Part shown: positions 9,975-20,614 of the stretch, in pieces | How positions within the stretch are numbered: the first letter of the stretch is position 1 | Layout: each line of letters opens with the position of its first letter | Assembly: GCA_024305405.1 (NCBI GenBank) | Contig: JAKNDB010000039.1 | Span: 1 to 26,415 of the forward strand | Origin: Dirofilaria immitis | Lineage: Eukaryota > Nematoda > Chromadorea > Rhabditida > Onchocercidae | Direction of reading: 5' to 3' | DNA length: 26,415 bases | Notes under the pieces: model-generated | What the model saw: the letters and a program-made list of their open reading frames with translations, nothing else | What the model was told of the DNA's origin: nothing | Database searches by the model: none | Translations under genes and position numbers: made by a program

Positions 9975-10479
9975 TGAGATTGCTAGACAATTTTGACCAG
10001 TAAACTATTATATCCATTGCAATTAATTTTATTAATTAGAAAACAAACATGAATTACCAAATTTTTTAATCATAAATTTGCATGAACATATACTGTGATT
10101 ATAATAATGCAGAAATATAAATATTGAACAATACCAAAAATGATACTCTACAAAATATTATACGGCTATCATTTAATTCATGTTTCAATGTCTTTTGCAA
10201 AACATGTACGATAGATTGCGCGAAGCTCTGTATTGATAAATATTTATTTCAATTGCTAAGTAAACACTCAAAAATAGAATTATAATGCTTAAAGTTAGGA
10301 GAATGCATAAAATAGACTTAATAATATATTTTGTCAATTTTTATCCTATAAATTACTTTGAGATAGGAAAAGCAGAAAAGTTAATCAAATTGGAAAACAA
10401 CAATTTCAACTGAATTTTATAGAATATGCAAGCTTTAGAAAATTGGAAAGCATTGTTATCTCCATTAGGTTTATGATAA

Positions 10480-11114
10480 CTAACAAGAAATTAGAAAATA
10501 CATTTGGATTTGAACTGTTTCAAGTGTTAAAATTTCTTGTTCGTTGAGTTGATAAGAGCAGCAATTAATTCATTAATCAATAAATTTGATTCTTCTGATG
10601 ACTCAGTCATTTTATCTATTACGATATTCGACTTATCCAAATCATCAAATATATAAGAAAAGATTAAATTTAGCAATGGCTGGATATATTGGGCAAACTG
10701 TAAGAAAAGTTGGAATATATTATCCCAAAATAGATTTAACTCTTTGAGTGTTTCATGTATTCGCGACCCTCACTACCATTTGTCGCTATATCTCTCACAT
10801 TTCGAGCATCATCTTGATTCGAATTTTGCGTGATATAGCTTGCCTGCAAAATTTATTCTAATATATCTTGACTAAAGCCTTAATTATTGGATTTCTAATA
10901 AATCTAATTTCAAACATTAAATAAAAACATGCAGGTAATTTGATTGCTTTTGCAGCTAATATTAATCAAAATTCATTAGCATATTTTATTGGCTTATTTA
11001 ACTCATATTGAATTTACTCTCAGTAGGATAACTGTCACTTACCAAAAGATTTGGTGGAAAGGCATAAGTTAAAAGGCATAAGTTGAACAGAAAGAAAATT
11101 GATGTGAAGCACAT
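10480..11114 (-). pseudogene. Y2, left: small secreted protein, one frame break
   Basis: Minus-strand two-exon gene. Exon 1 (11043-11114, 72 bases) encodes a 24-residue signal peptide, MCFTSIFFLFNLCLLTYA followed by FPPNLL. It ends at GTAAGT in phase 0. Exon 2 (10480-10843) follows TTTTGCAG. It starts ASYITQNSNQDDARN, breaks frame where this arm has GAGGG and the other GAGGGG, then continues with LFWDNIFQLF, an acidic helix-like stretch and INELIAALYQLNEQEIL. Exon 1 is intact here but one T short on the right. No known family recognised; predicted secreted and mostly helical. Confidence 0.55.
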
Positions 11115-11320
11115 ATTTTAGTACAAATATGGAAAGATTATATCAGCTATTCGAGACTATTTATTTATTTTGATGATCAGTTGAAATGAAATGATCACAA
11201 TTACTGAATCAGCAAATTAACATTGAAAATTGCTCTATTCTATTATTGTGTAGTGAAATGAAAGCAAAACAATTGAATTAAAATAAGAGTTTACGTTGAT
11301 ATTTTGTATATTTTACAATT

Positions 11321-12077
11321 TAAAACCATTGCATAGGAAATAATTTCAGACGTCTACGCGATTCTATCGATGTTTATTGATCTGAAATCGAAAATATTTA
11401 TTACTTTGTGATGCATATTGCTCAAGAAATCATCTGATGAATTCTATCTAATGCTGTCACGATTTAAATATTTTGATGTGCAATTTTAGAATGTTAATAA
11501 TGTTTTTCACTAAAAGGAATTGAGTTTAATAACAGATGTAGAAGAATTTAGGAAATAAATATTTACGGATTCATTCCGTCAAAATAGAATCTAGCATTGT
11601 TTAGACGAAAAAAATAAGCATTTGAGAATATGTCATCAGCTTTTATTAACATTAATAAACACTCAATGACATAAAAATTGCTACATAGCATCAGAATTAT
11701 TTTTTCTAGCAATCTTCAGCTTGTAACGAATATCAGAATTTTTAACCTTAACAGAAGTGATTTGAAATAGCAAAAACCGAAAGCAAATATCATTGCTTTT
11801 CGGATTAAAAATTATTGCTTTTTCGGATTAAAAGGAAATGGTCTTCGGCATCACAAAAGATCACTTCATCGGGATAATTTTTAGCAGCGATTATTCGGGA
11901 ATTTTTTTGAATCGAAGATACTTTAAAATTGGTAAAGATTTACTAAATAAATATTAAGTATTTCAGAGTGGAATATGAAATGATACAGGAAATTGACTAA
12001 AAGCTCCTCATCATGAATCATTCTAAGAATGGTATTTATATACTAATCAATGCATTATATTTGAGCCTTTTTTTTTT
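11321..12077. other. Stretch between the two Z/Y units, left arm
   Basis: This segment is single-copy within the arm. Minus-strand positions 11563-11775 are the left copy of small frame D, broken by A6 against A5 in the right arm. Positions about 11776-11833 hold CCGAAAGCAAAT followed by two tandem units of ATTGCTTTTCGGATTAAAA, the first of which can fold with it as a hairpin. The mirror copy is at about 17672-17735. Confidence 0.5.
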
Positions 12078-12339
12078 TACGAAGTTAAATAGCGCCATTA
12101 TTTGTATGATTTAATTTTGCGATACTATACACTCACTGTATTTAAATATTGTCGTCATATTGATTTATCTAACAATTTTTAGAACCAACAATAACGACAA
12201 ATTATTCAAAATCTATTCGATGAGTTCAAATATATTGATTGTTGCTTTAGATGCTGTTTTTTTTTTCTTTTTGGAAATTTCCAATTAAAAATAAAGCCTT
12301 TGCACGAATAAGTTTCATCGCTGGGCAAGTGTGTTCGAT

Positions 12340-12622
12340 ATGCGTATCGAATATCTTTCTCAGTCTAAAGTTCTTTGACTAAGAAAACTTGTCTGGTTAA
12401 ACAGAACTTTTTATTCATTATTGAAGTAATGACAGATGAACACAAAAGTAATCTGAAAAAGGAAAAGAGCGAATTGCAAGCATTTAAATTAGATGGTCAA
12501 AAATTGCAACATTTTTTGATCTCCGCGATTCGGATTTATCTGATCGCGATCTTCTTACTTTTTTCATTCTATACATTGATCAGATTACAGATATGTAATG
12601 ATTATAAATATATAAATATGTA
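12340..12622 (+). pseudogene. Z1, left: small membrane protein, one frame break
   Basis: Same reading frame as the intact right-arm copy, except that AAAGTTCTTTGACT has three T where the right arm has four, separating the first dozen codons from the rest. The remainder is open from 12375 to the TAA at 12620-12622. See the right-arm entry at 16891-17175 for the protein description. Confidence 0.5.
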
Positions 12623-13306
12623 AGATTTATTGTTTAATATTTAAGTCAGTTCACATCAAAAATTTTGCTAATCTAAATTCTAAATAGGTTGAAACGGATT
12701 GATCGAATACCACATATATGATTTAATTTCTATTAATTGGAATGCAAATGTGAATTTCCGAATTTTCTAATTCTATGTCTTAATGAACATACATTATGAT
12801 CATATTGACGCAACAATATGGAAAATATTGTATTTATGGAAAATATTGAGAATACTATTTTAAAATTATCTTGATATCTTACTTATTTCAGTATTATTTG
12901 CAAAAAAGTGAATGCAACTGCGAACTTCTAATTTTCATGTATGATTACATTTATATAGAATAATATTCATTTCAATTTCGAAATAAATATTTAAAAAAAG
13001 AAGCTTTTACAATATTAAAATTGGGAGAATGCATATAATAATTTCAGTAACATATTTTATCAACCTTTATCTCATAAATTACTTCCAGATAGGAGAACCA
13101 AGGTAAATAATTAAAGTAGACAATAATAATTTGAATCAAATTTCATAAATTATGCAAACATGAAGAAAGCAATAAAATATTGTTGTCTTAATTAGATTGG
13201 TAAAAGATAATTGATGAAAAATTAGTTAGTGAGTACTCTCTAACCTGAACTTTTTCAAATGTTAAAATTTTCTCTGGTTAAATTCATGAAAGCAACAACA
13301 AATTCT
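12623..13306. other. Gap between converging Z1 and Y1, left arm
   Basis: AT-rich with no open frame of note. It contains the shared 3' ends of both genes and a repeated GGAAAATATTG word near 12820-12848. Confidence 0.45.
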
Positions 13307-13843
13307 TCATTCAATGAATTTATCCGTTGAGCGATTCCCTGTATTTATTAAGATGATATCTGATGGATTCAAATCATTGTATAAAGAAGGAAATATATGA
13401 TATACCGTTGACTCAATGGAATGGCCAAATTTCTTGAAAACCTGAGTTATATTATCCCAAAAGTGACCTAATTTTTCAAGGATGATTGACTGCACGCTTT
13501 CACTTATCGCTACTTTTGTCACATATCCAGGACTGTCTTCATTCGAAGTTTGTGTAATATTCTTTATCTGCAAAATCCATTCAGTATGTTTTGATTAATT
13601 AAAGCCTTAATTCTTGTACTTCTGAATAAATCTAACAATAGATATTAAATAAGGACATGAATTTGACAGACTGTTTTTTGTAGCTAATATTAATCAAAAT
13701 TCATTAGCATATTTATTAGCTTATTAACACTTATATTGAATTTAGTCTCAGTAGGATCACTCATCACTTACCCAAAGATTTGGTGGAAAGGCGTAAGTTA
13801 AAAAGCATAAGTTGAATAGAAAGAAAATTGATATGAAGCACAT
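13307..13843 (-). CDS. Y1, left: intact small secreted protein
   Basis: Minus-strand two-exon gene of 110 residues. Exon 1 (13772-13843) encodes MCFISIFFLFNLCFLTYA, a good signal peptide, then FPPNLW, and ends exactly at GTAAGT in phase 0. The 204-base intron ends in TTTTGCAG. Exon 2 (13307-13567) runs IKNITQTSNEDSPGYVTK, then LGHFWDNITQVFKKFG, to a stop after KFIE. There is one N-x-T glycosylation-like site near each end of this region and no Cys in the mature part. Start choice: the first ATG, about 28 bases after a TTCTTTGCAG acceptor suitable for a spliced leader. Compared with Y2 it stops about 20 residues early. Predicted secreted and helical; no family recognised. The right-arm copy has one A fewer and is broken. 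Confidence 0.7.
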
Positions 13844-13870
13844 ATTTTGGTACAAATATGGATACATATA

Positions 13871-13883
13871 CTGCAAAGAATAA
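13871..13883 (-). promoter_or_regulatory. Possible trans-splice acceptor of Y1
   Basis: Minus-strand TTATTCTTTGCAG, 28 bases upstream of the Y1 start codon. Y2 lacks this site because about 33 bases are missing there. The site also lies in a small inverted repeat (CAAAGAAT and ATTCTTTG). Confidence 0.35.
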
Positions 13884-14374
13884 CAAAATTCTTTGAGACT
13901 ATGTCAACTATTCGAGACTATTTATTTATTTCGATGATCAGTTGAGATGAAATGATCACACAATTTCTGAATCAGCAAATTAACTTCGAAAATTACTCTA
14001 TTCTATTATTGTACAATGAAATGGAAGCAAAGCAATTGAATTAAGGTAAAAGTTTGCGTTAATATTTTGTACATTTTATGTTTTTCATATGGAAATATTT
14101 ATATGTTTCTATTGATGCTTCTAAAATAAATTATTCACAAAGCCGCAGTGATTAAAATAACTGGAAACTTTCAGCTTAGCAACAGCTGTACGAATAGGAA
14201 TTCAAAGTTAAGAAGAAGTTACTAACAATAATTATGCGTATAAAACAATGAATTAATATAATCGAAAACTTGAGACTTGAAATAGAAGTTATCTGCTCAA
14301 AGCAGGATCGTTAAAATCAAGACGAACTGGATTAGAAGTAGACTATTTTTCTTTTCGCTTTAAATGAGCTAAAT
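13884..14374. other. Inner end of left arm
   Basis: No gene is visible. From about 14140 inward it matches, inverted, the third core copy at 1100-1390 as well as the right arm, so this core sequence occurs three times in the window. Confidence 0.55.
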
Positions 14375-14549
14375 AAAAAAATTCATTGTGTTTTTCAGAA
14401 ATTCTTCAAATCAATAAATAAAAAAGAACAAAAGAAAATAAAAAAGAAAAACAAAAATTGTTTTAATTAACTCCTAAACGTGAAAGCCATTGAAATCTCT
14501 CGAGAACTGAAGAAATTTTGGGAATGTTTTACGCTTCTGCATATTGTCA

Positions 14550-15079
14550 GGATAATCTAAATGTTTACAATATAAATATGATGAAAATAGTGAAGATATT
14601 ATTACATTAAATAAAACCGTTTGATTTTACCATAATCAAATGGTTTTATTATTCTGACCCGTCATTCTTTTCGCATCTGGGCATTTTATCCTTCAGGTCA
14701 TAGGACATTACTTTTGAGATGACAAGGGACATTACTGATAAAATAGTAAACATCTTCACTATAAAAGAGACTGTTTTTCGTTGGGAAATCATTATTGCTC
14801 TTTACTTCATTACTTCATCTTTACTTCTTTATTACTTTTCAGTCTTTTTACCCATTCTGACCAAAATCCATTATTCTATGAGCGTTGTTTCCAATTCGCA
14901 ATATCAACGGCATCAGACTATTTCTTTACTAGTCGTATTTATCTATTAGTTATATTTTTACTAAATATGTGTATCGTAGTTGCGACGAATAAAAACCGTA
15001 ACAATAAAACTTCGTTTACACTACAAATCTCTATTCAAGCTTCTTATTCTTCAACATTGCAATATAAATGTTTATGGAA
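14550..15079 (+). mobile_element. Insertion-like segment flanked by TGTCA
   Basis: The third core copy reads ACATGTCATCAGTCG without interruption. The spacer instead reads TGTCA at 14545-14549, about 530 unrelated bases, then TGTCA at 15080-15084 and the rest of the core. A five-base duplication on either side suggests a target-site duplication. No terminal inverted repeat was found and no transposase is encoded, so a non-autonomous element or filler DNA are both possible. Confidence 0.45.
14587..14762. repeat. Nested hairpins near the palindrome centre
   Basis: An inner hairpin pairs AATAAAACCGTTTGATT (14610-14626) with AATCAAATGGTTTTATT (14634-14650), 16 of 17 pairs with a 7-base loop. An outer pair joins ATAGTGAAGAT (14587-14597) with ATCTTCACTAT (14752-14762). 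GGACATTACT is also directly repeated at 14703 and 14730. It could be a small foldback element or a secondary structure of the insert. Confidence 0.65.
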
Positions 15080-15632
15080 TGTCATCATTCGTTGTCATGA
15101 TCAAAGTTTAGGAATTTGTGAGGTAGTTTTTCTCAAAGCTTTTTTAACTCATTTAAAGCGAAAAGAAAAATAGTCTACTTCTAATCCAGTTCGTCTTGAT
15201 TTTAACGATCCTGCTTTGAGCAGATAACTTCTATTTCAAGTCTCAAGTTTTCGATTATATTAATTCATTGTTTTATACGCATAATTATTGTTAGTAACTT
15301 CTTCTTAACTTTGAATTCCTATTCGTACAGCTGTTGCTAAGCTGAAAGTTTCCAGTTATTTTAATCACTGCGGCTTTGTGAATAATTTATTTTAGAAGCA
15401 TCAATAGAAACATATAAATATTTCCATATGAAAAACATAAAATGTACAAAATATTAACGCAAACTTTTACCTTAATTCAATTGCTTTGCTTCCATTTCAT
15501 TGTACAATAATAGAATAGAGTAATTTTCGAAGTTAATTTGCTGATTCAGAAATTGTGTGATCATTTCATCTCAACTGATCATCGAAATAAATAAATAGTC
15601 TCGAATAGTTGACATAGTCTCAAAGAATTTTG

Positions 15633-15645
15633 TTATTCTTTGCAG
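15633..15645 (+). promoter_or_regulatory. Possible trans-splice acceptor of Y1, right
   Basis: TTATTCTTTGCAG 28 bases before the ATG, identical to the left arm. Confidence 0.35.
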
Positions 15646-15672
15646 TATATGTATCCATATTTGTACCAAAAT

Positions 15673-16208
15673 ATGTGCTTCATATCAATTTTCTTTCTAT
15701 TCAACTTATGCTTTTTAACTTACGCCTTTCCACCAAATCTTTGGGTAAGTGATGAGTGATCCTACTGAGACTAAATTCAATATAAGTGTTAATAAGCTAA
15801 TAAATATGCTAATGAATTTTGATTAATATTAGCTACAAAAAACAGTCTGTCAAATTCATGTCCTTATTTAATATCTATTGTTAGATTTATTCAGAAGTAC
15901 AAGAATTAAGGCTTTAATTAATCAAAACATACTGAATGGATTTTGCAGATAAAGAATATTACACAAACTTCGAATGAAGACAGTCCTGGATATGTGACAA
16001 AAGTAGCGATAAGTGAAAGCGTGCAGTCAATCATCCTTGAAAATTAGGTCACTTTTGGGATAATATAACTCAGGTTTTCAAGAAATTTGGCCATTCCATT
16101 GAGTCAACGGTATATCATATATTTCCTTCTTTATACAATGATTTGAATCCATCAGATATCATCTTAATAAATACAGGGAATCGCTCAACGGATAAATTCA
16201 TTGAATGA
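15673..16208 (+). pseudogene. Y1, right: secreted protein gene, broken by one base
   Basis: Exon 1 (15673-15744) is identical to the left arm. Exon 2 (15949-16208) is one base shorter: CTTGAAAATTAGG here against CTTGAAAAATTAGG on the left, which puts a TAG in frame about 27 codons into exon 2. Everything after that is open in the frame expected from the left copy, so this is a single, recent lesion or a base-calling error in an A homopolymer. Confidence 0.65.
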
Positions 16209-16890
16209 AGAATTTGTTGTTGCTTTCATGAATTTAACCAGAGAAAAATTTTAACATTTGAAAAGTTCAGGTTAGAGAGTACTCACTAACTAATTTTTCA
16301 TCAATTATCTTTTACCAATCTAATTAAGACAACAATATTTTATTGCTTTCTTCATGTTTGCATAATTTATGAAATTTGATTCAAATTATTATTGTCTACT
16401 TTAATTATTTACCTTGGTTCTCCTATCTGGAAGTAATTTATGAGATAAAGGTTGATAAAATATGTTACTGAAATTATTATATGCATTCTCCCCAATTTTA
16501 ATATTGTAAAAGCTTCTTTTTTAAATATTTATTTCGAAATTGAAATGAATATTATTCTATATAAATGTAATCATACATGAAAATTAGAAGTTCGCAGTTG
16601 CATTCACTTTTTGCAAATAATACTGAAATAAGTAAGATATCAAGATAATTTTAAAATAGTATTCTCAATATTTTCCATAAATACAATATTTTCCATATTG
16701 TTGCGTCAATATGATCATAATGTATGTTCATTAAGACATAGAATTAGAAAATTCGGAAATTCACATTTGCATTCCAATTAATAGAAATTAAATCATATAT
16801 GTGGTATTCGATCAATCCGTTTCAACCTATTTAGAATTTAGATTAGCAAAATTTTTGATGTGAACTGACTTAAATATTAAACAATAAATC
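16209..16890. other. Gap between Y1 and Z1, right arm
   Basis: Mirror of 12623-13306; no gene. One extra C (CTCCCCAATT near 16487) distinguishes it from the left arm. Confidence 0.45.
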
Positions 16891-17175
16891 TTACATATTT
16901 ATATATTTATAATCATTACATATCTGTAATCTGATCAATGTATAGAATGAAAAAGTAAGGAAGATCGCGATCAGATAAATCCGAATCGCGGAGATCAAAA
17001 AATGTTGCAATTTTTGACCATCTAATTTAAATGCTTGCAATTCGCTCTTTTCCTTTTTCAGATTACTTTTGTGTTCATCTGTCATTACTTCAATAATGAA
17101 TAAAAAGTTCTGTTTAACCAGACAAGTTTTCTTAGTCAAAAGAACTTTAGACTGAGAAAGATATTCGATACGCAT
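16891..17175 (-). CDS. Z1, right: intact small single-span membrane protein
   Basis: A minus-strand open frame of 94 residues from ATG at 17175. It has a basic and amphipathic first half with MTDEHKSNLKKEKSELQ, then one strong hydrophobic segment around residues 58-82 (FLISAIRIYLIAIFLTFSFY) and a short polar end, LQICNDYKYINM. The positive side before the segment suggests a single-pass inner-facing N-terminus. Paralogue Z2 keeps SELQAFK and the hydrophobic segment with an in-frame 9-base difference, which supports coding. No introns are needed. It lies tail-to-tail with the secreted-protein gene Y1. I do not recognise a family and assign no function. It may also be the last exon of a larger gene. 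Confidence 0.5.
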   Translation of the reverse strand: MRIEYLSQSKVLLTKKTCLVKQNFLFIIEVMTDEHKSNLKKEKSELQAFKLDGQKLQHFLISAIRIYLIAIFLTFSFYTLIRLQICNDYKYINM

Positions 17176-17738
17176 ATCGAACACACTTGCCCAGCGATGA
17201 AACTTATTCGTGCAAAGGCTTTATTTTTAATTGGAAATTTCCAAAAAGAAAAAAAAAACAGCATCTAAAGCAACAATCAATATATTTGAACTCATCGAAT
17301 AGATTTTGAATAATTTGTCGTTATTGTTGGTTCTAAAATTGTTAGATAAATCAATATGACGACAATATTTAAATACAGTGAGTGTATAGTATCGCAAAAT
17401 TAAATCATACAAATAATGGCGCTATTTAACTTCGTAAAAAAAAAAAGGCTCAAATATAATGCATTGATTAGTATATAAATACCATTCTTAGAATGATTCA
17501 TGATGAGGAGCTTTTAGTCAATTTCCTGTATCATTTCATATTCCACTCTGAAATACTTAATATTTATTTAGTAAATCTTTACCAATTTTAAAGTATCTTC
17601 GATTCAAAAAAATTCCTGAATAATCGCTGCTAAAAATTATCCCGATGAAGTGATCTTTTGTGATGCCGAAGACCATTTCCTTTAATCCGAAAAGCAATAA
17701 TTTTAATCCGAAAAAGCAATGATATTTGCTTTCGGTTT
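17176..17738. other. Upstream of Z1 and inter-unit stretch, right arm
   Basis: An open frame on the minus strand at 17227-17412 covers the Z1 upstream region. Its translation is not kept in the Z2 paralogue, so I treat it as non-coding. T- and A-runs near 17248 and 17437 are shared with the left arm. The hairpin and tandem units of AATCCGAAAAGCAAT lie near 17685-17720. Confidence 0.45.
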
Positions 17739-17948
17739 TTGCTATTTCAAATCACTTCTGTTAAGGTTAAAAATTCTGATATTCGTTACAAGCTGAAGAT
17801 TGCTAGAAAAATAATTCTGATGCTATGTAGCAATTTTTATGTCATTGAGTGTTTATTAATGTTAATAAAAGCTGATGACATATTCTCAAATGCTTATTTT
17901 TTTCGTCTAAACAATGCTAGATTCTATTTTGACGGAATGAATCCGTAA
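17739..17948 (+). CDS. Small open frame D, right copy
   Basis: An open frame of about 69 residues, starting at TTG rather than ATG, lies between the two Z/Y units. The translation includes KLKIARKIILMLCSNFYVIE and ends FYFDGMNP. The left arm has one more A in the run after GCTAG and is broken. There is no paralogue within the arm and no recognised motif. It may be an exon remnant or chance. Confidence 0.2.
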   Translation: MLFQITSVKVKNSDIRYKLKIARKIILMLCSNFYVIECLLMLIKADDIFSNAYFFRLNNARFYFDGMNP

Positions 17949-18396
17949 ATATTTATTTCCTAAATTCTTCTACATCTGTTATTAAACTCAATTCCTTTTA
18001 GTGAAAAACATTATTAACATTCTAAAATTGCACATCAAAATATTTAAATCGTGACAGCATTAGATAGAATTCATCAGATGATTTCTTGAGCAATATGCAT
18101 CACAAAGTAATAAATATTTTCGATTTCAGATCAATAAACATCGATAGAATCGCGTAGACGTCTGAAATTATTTCCTATGCAATGGTTTTAAATTGTAAAA
18201 TATACAAAATATCAACGTAAACTCTTATTTTAATTCAATTGTTTTGCTTTCATTTCACTACACAATAATAGAATAGAGCAATTTTCAATGTTAATTTGTT
18301 GATTCAGTAATTGTGATCATTTCATTTCAACTGATCATCAAAATAAATAAATAGTCTCGAATAGCTGATATAATCTTTCCATATTTGTACTAAAAT
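17949..18396. other. Gene-free stretch upstream of Y2, right arm
   Basis: Mirror of about 11115-11562; no gene. The last 150 bases align with the Y1 upstream region, except for about 33 missing bases that include the Y1 acceptor. Confidence 0.45.
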
Positions 18397-19033
18397 ATGT
18401 GCTTCACATCAATTTTCTTTCTGTTCAACTTATGCCTTTTAACTTATGCCTTTCCACCAAATCTTTGGTAAGTGACAGTTATCCTACTGAGAGTAAATTC
18501 AATATGAGTTAAATAAGCCAATAAAATATGCTAATGAATTTTGATTAATATTAGCTGCAAAAGCAATCAAATTACCTGCATGTTTTTATTTAATGTTTGA
18601 AATTAGATTTATTAGAAATCCAATAATTAAGGCTTTAGTCAAGATATATTAGAATAAATTTTGCAGGCAAGCTATATCACGCAAAATTCGAATCAAGATG
18701 ATGCTCGAAATGTGAGAGATATAAGCGACAAATGGTAGTGAGGGGTCGTGAATACATGAAACACTCAAAGAGTTAAATCTATTTTGGGATAATATATTCC
18801 AACTTTTCTTACAGTTTGCCCAATATATCCAGCCATTGCTAAATTTAATCTTTTCTTATATATTTGATGATTTGGATAAGTCGAATATCGTAATAGATAA
18901 AATGACTGAGTCATCAGAAGAATCAAATTTATTGATTAATGAATTAATTGCTGCTCTTTATCAACTCAACGAACAAGAAATTTTAACACTTGAAACAGTT
19001 CAAATCCAAATGTATTTTCTAATTTCTTGTTAG
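18397..19033 (+). pseudogene. Y2, right: secreted protein gene, several frame breaks
   Basis: Exon 1 (18397-18467) is 71 bases, one T short of the left copy just before GTAAGT. Exon 2 (18667-19033) has an extra A in ATATAAGCG, which leads to TGG TAG, but has GAGGGG where the left is short. The final 65 codons are open and include LNLIFSYIFDDLDKSN and ELIAALYQLNEQEIL. The left and right copies carry different lesions. Confidence 0.55.
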
Positions 19034-19547
19034 TTATCATAAACCCTAATGGAGATAACAATGCTTTCCAATTTTTCTAAAGCTTGCATATTCTATAAAA
19101 TTCAGTTGAAATTGTTGTTTTCCAATTTGATTAACTTTTCTGCTTTTCCTATCTCAAAGTAATTTATAGGATAAAAATTGACAAAATATATTATTAAGTC
19201 TATTTTATGCATTCTCCTAACTTTAAGCATTATAATTCTATTTTTGAGTGTTTACTTAGCAATTGAAATAAATATTTATCAATACAGAGCTTCGCGCAAT
19301 CTATCGTACATGTTTTGCAAAAAGACATTGAAACATGAATTAAAATGATAGCCGTATAATATTTTGTAGAGTATCATTTTTTGGTATTGTTCAATATTTA
19401 TATTTCTGCATTATTATAATCACAGTATATGTTCATGCAAATTTATGATTAAAAATTTGGTAATTCATGTTTGTTTTCTAATTAATAAAAATTAATTGCA
19501 ATGGATATAATAGTTTACTGGTCAAAATTGTCTAGCAATCTCATATT
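19034..19547. other. Gap between Y2 and Z2, right arm
   Basis: Mirror of about 9975-10479; no gene visible. Confidence 0.4.
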
Positions 19548-19857
19548 AACAAAATTTTTGGTGAAAAGTTACATATTGTTTCTCTAATCTTATCAATATA
19601 TGAAAAAAAGTAAGGAAAGATTACAATAAGATTAATCCAAATTATACAGATCAAAAATATTGCAATATTTGACCATTCAACACTTTACATTTAAATGCCT
19701 GCAATTCGCTTCTTTGTTTTTTTTTTTTTTTATATCATTGCGTTCAGCTATCACTATTTAAATAATGAACGAAAAAACTCCTCCTTCATCAGACAAATTT
19801 GCTTAGTCAAAAGAACTTCAAATTGAGGTTAAGAAGGATATGCACGCATAACATTTG
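19548..19857 (-). pseudogene. Z2, right: decayed small membrane protein
   Basis: Mirror of the left Z2. Two T-run differences (GCAATATTTTTGATC is one T short, CTTACTTTTTTTCAT one T long) further break the conserved half. The first half already has stops. Confidence 0.45.
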
Positions 19858-20614
19858 CTTCCGAATTATCTGACGATAAAACTGATCAATGAATATTATT
19901 CAACGAATTTTGTGATATTATTCATGCAAACGTTTTGTAGTTTTTATTGGAAATATCAAAAAAAAAAAAACAGTATTCAAAAATTAATATATTTAAATTT
20001 GTCCAACAAATTCGAAAAATTCGTCTATAATAAATTGGACCCATAAATTGTCACACAAATTATGAGGGACAGCAATATTTGAGCAAAATTTATATGACAA
20101 AAAATATTTAAACGATAAGTATATAGTTTTCCAAAAAAAAAAAAAAAAAACGTAAGTCATACAAACAATCGTGCTGTTAAACATCGTAATAATCAAGAAG
20201 TTCAAGTAAAATGCACTTGATCAATTCAAATTCAAACATCAACAATCATACTAATAAGTAACAGTCAGTACGCCAATTTCACGCAACACTTAGTTTATCT
20301 TAATTTGAACACTTCTCGATATATATGTGAAAGTTTATCTTAATTTGAACACTTTCGACATATATGTAAAATTCTGAATGGCCTTTGCTATAGTTCCTTC
20401 ATCATTTTTAATTTTTTCATACATTTCATTTAGTATAAGATGGTAGCATTTTAACGAAACTTCACATGTAAGAAATAAAGAGGAAATAATCATGACTTAT
20501 TAAATGGCATATGCTGATATTTAATCTTTGAAAAGCGTCAGTTTATATTATTATCACCCATAATCTTTCACATTTCCTTTGTTTCAACAGTGTTTACCGA
20601 ATTATTCGCTGTTG
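19858..20614. other. Flank of copy B, right arm
   Basis: Mirror of about 8906-9662; no gene. Open frames here (for example 19855-20046 plus and 19993-20205 minus) cross homopolymer runs and are not conserved in the Z1 unit. The 40-base tandem pair lies at about 20291-20368, with one base lost in one unit (ACTTTCGAC). Confidence 0.45.

Larger units (their letters stand above)
9340..11320 (+). repeat. Outer Z/Y duplication unit, left arm
   Basis: About 2 kb paralogous, in the same orientation, to 12078-14085. It contains Z2 on the plus strand and Y2 on the minus strand, converging. Similarity is clearly lower than between the palindrome arms, so the tandem duplication is older than the palindrome. 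Confidence 0.8.
12078..14085 (+). repeat. Inner Z/Y duplication unit, left arm
   Basis: Paralogue of 9340-11320 containing Z1 (plus) and Y1 (minus), converging with about 680 bases between the stop codons. Its mirror is 15431-17438. Confidence 0.8.
3061..14374 (+). repeat. Left arm of giant inverted repeat
   Basis: About 11.3 kb is repeated in reverse complement at 15142-26415. Paired positions add up to about 29516 near the centre (13843 with 15673; 14341 with 15175), about 29520 around 8157/21363 and about 29472 in the receptor gene. The arms are thus collinear with a few length differences. Exon 1 of gene Y1 and 13961-14100 have no differences that I can find, while other places carry indels or a diverged patch. 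The inner edge lies at GAGCTAAA, after which the arms stop matching. Confidence 0.95.
14375..15141 (+). other. Spacer between the palindrome arms
   Basis: About 767 bases with no inverted partner. Its outer parts match the left-flank copy 645-1390 in direct orientation, and its middle is an insertion-like segment. Two overlapping plus-strand open frames (14719-14949 and 14781-15173) cover the middle. They show hydrophobic stretches but no known motif, and the longer one reads across the arm edge, so I do not call either a gene. Confidence 0.7.
15431..17438 (-). repeat. Inner Z/Y duplication unit, right arm
   Basis: Mirror of 12078-14085, holding Y1 (plus) and Z1 (minus). Confidence 0.8.
18200..20180 (-). 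repeat. Outer Z/Y duplication unit, right arm
   Basis: Mirror of 9340-11320, holding Y2 (plus) and Z2 (minus). Confidence 0.8.

Noticed and set aside
14719..15173. Spacer open frames as a gene
   Set aside because: Two overlapping frames with Phe/Leu/Ser-rich translation; the longer one runs across the insertion edge and the arm edge into sequence that is non-coding in the other copies.
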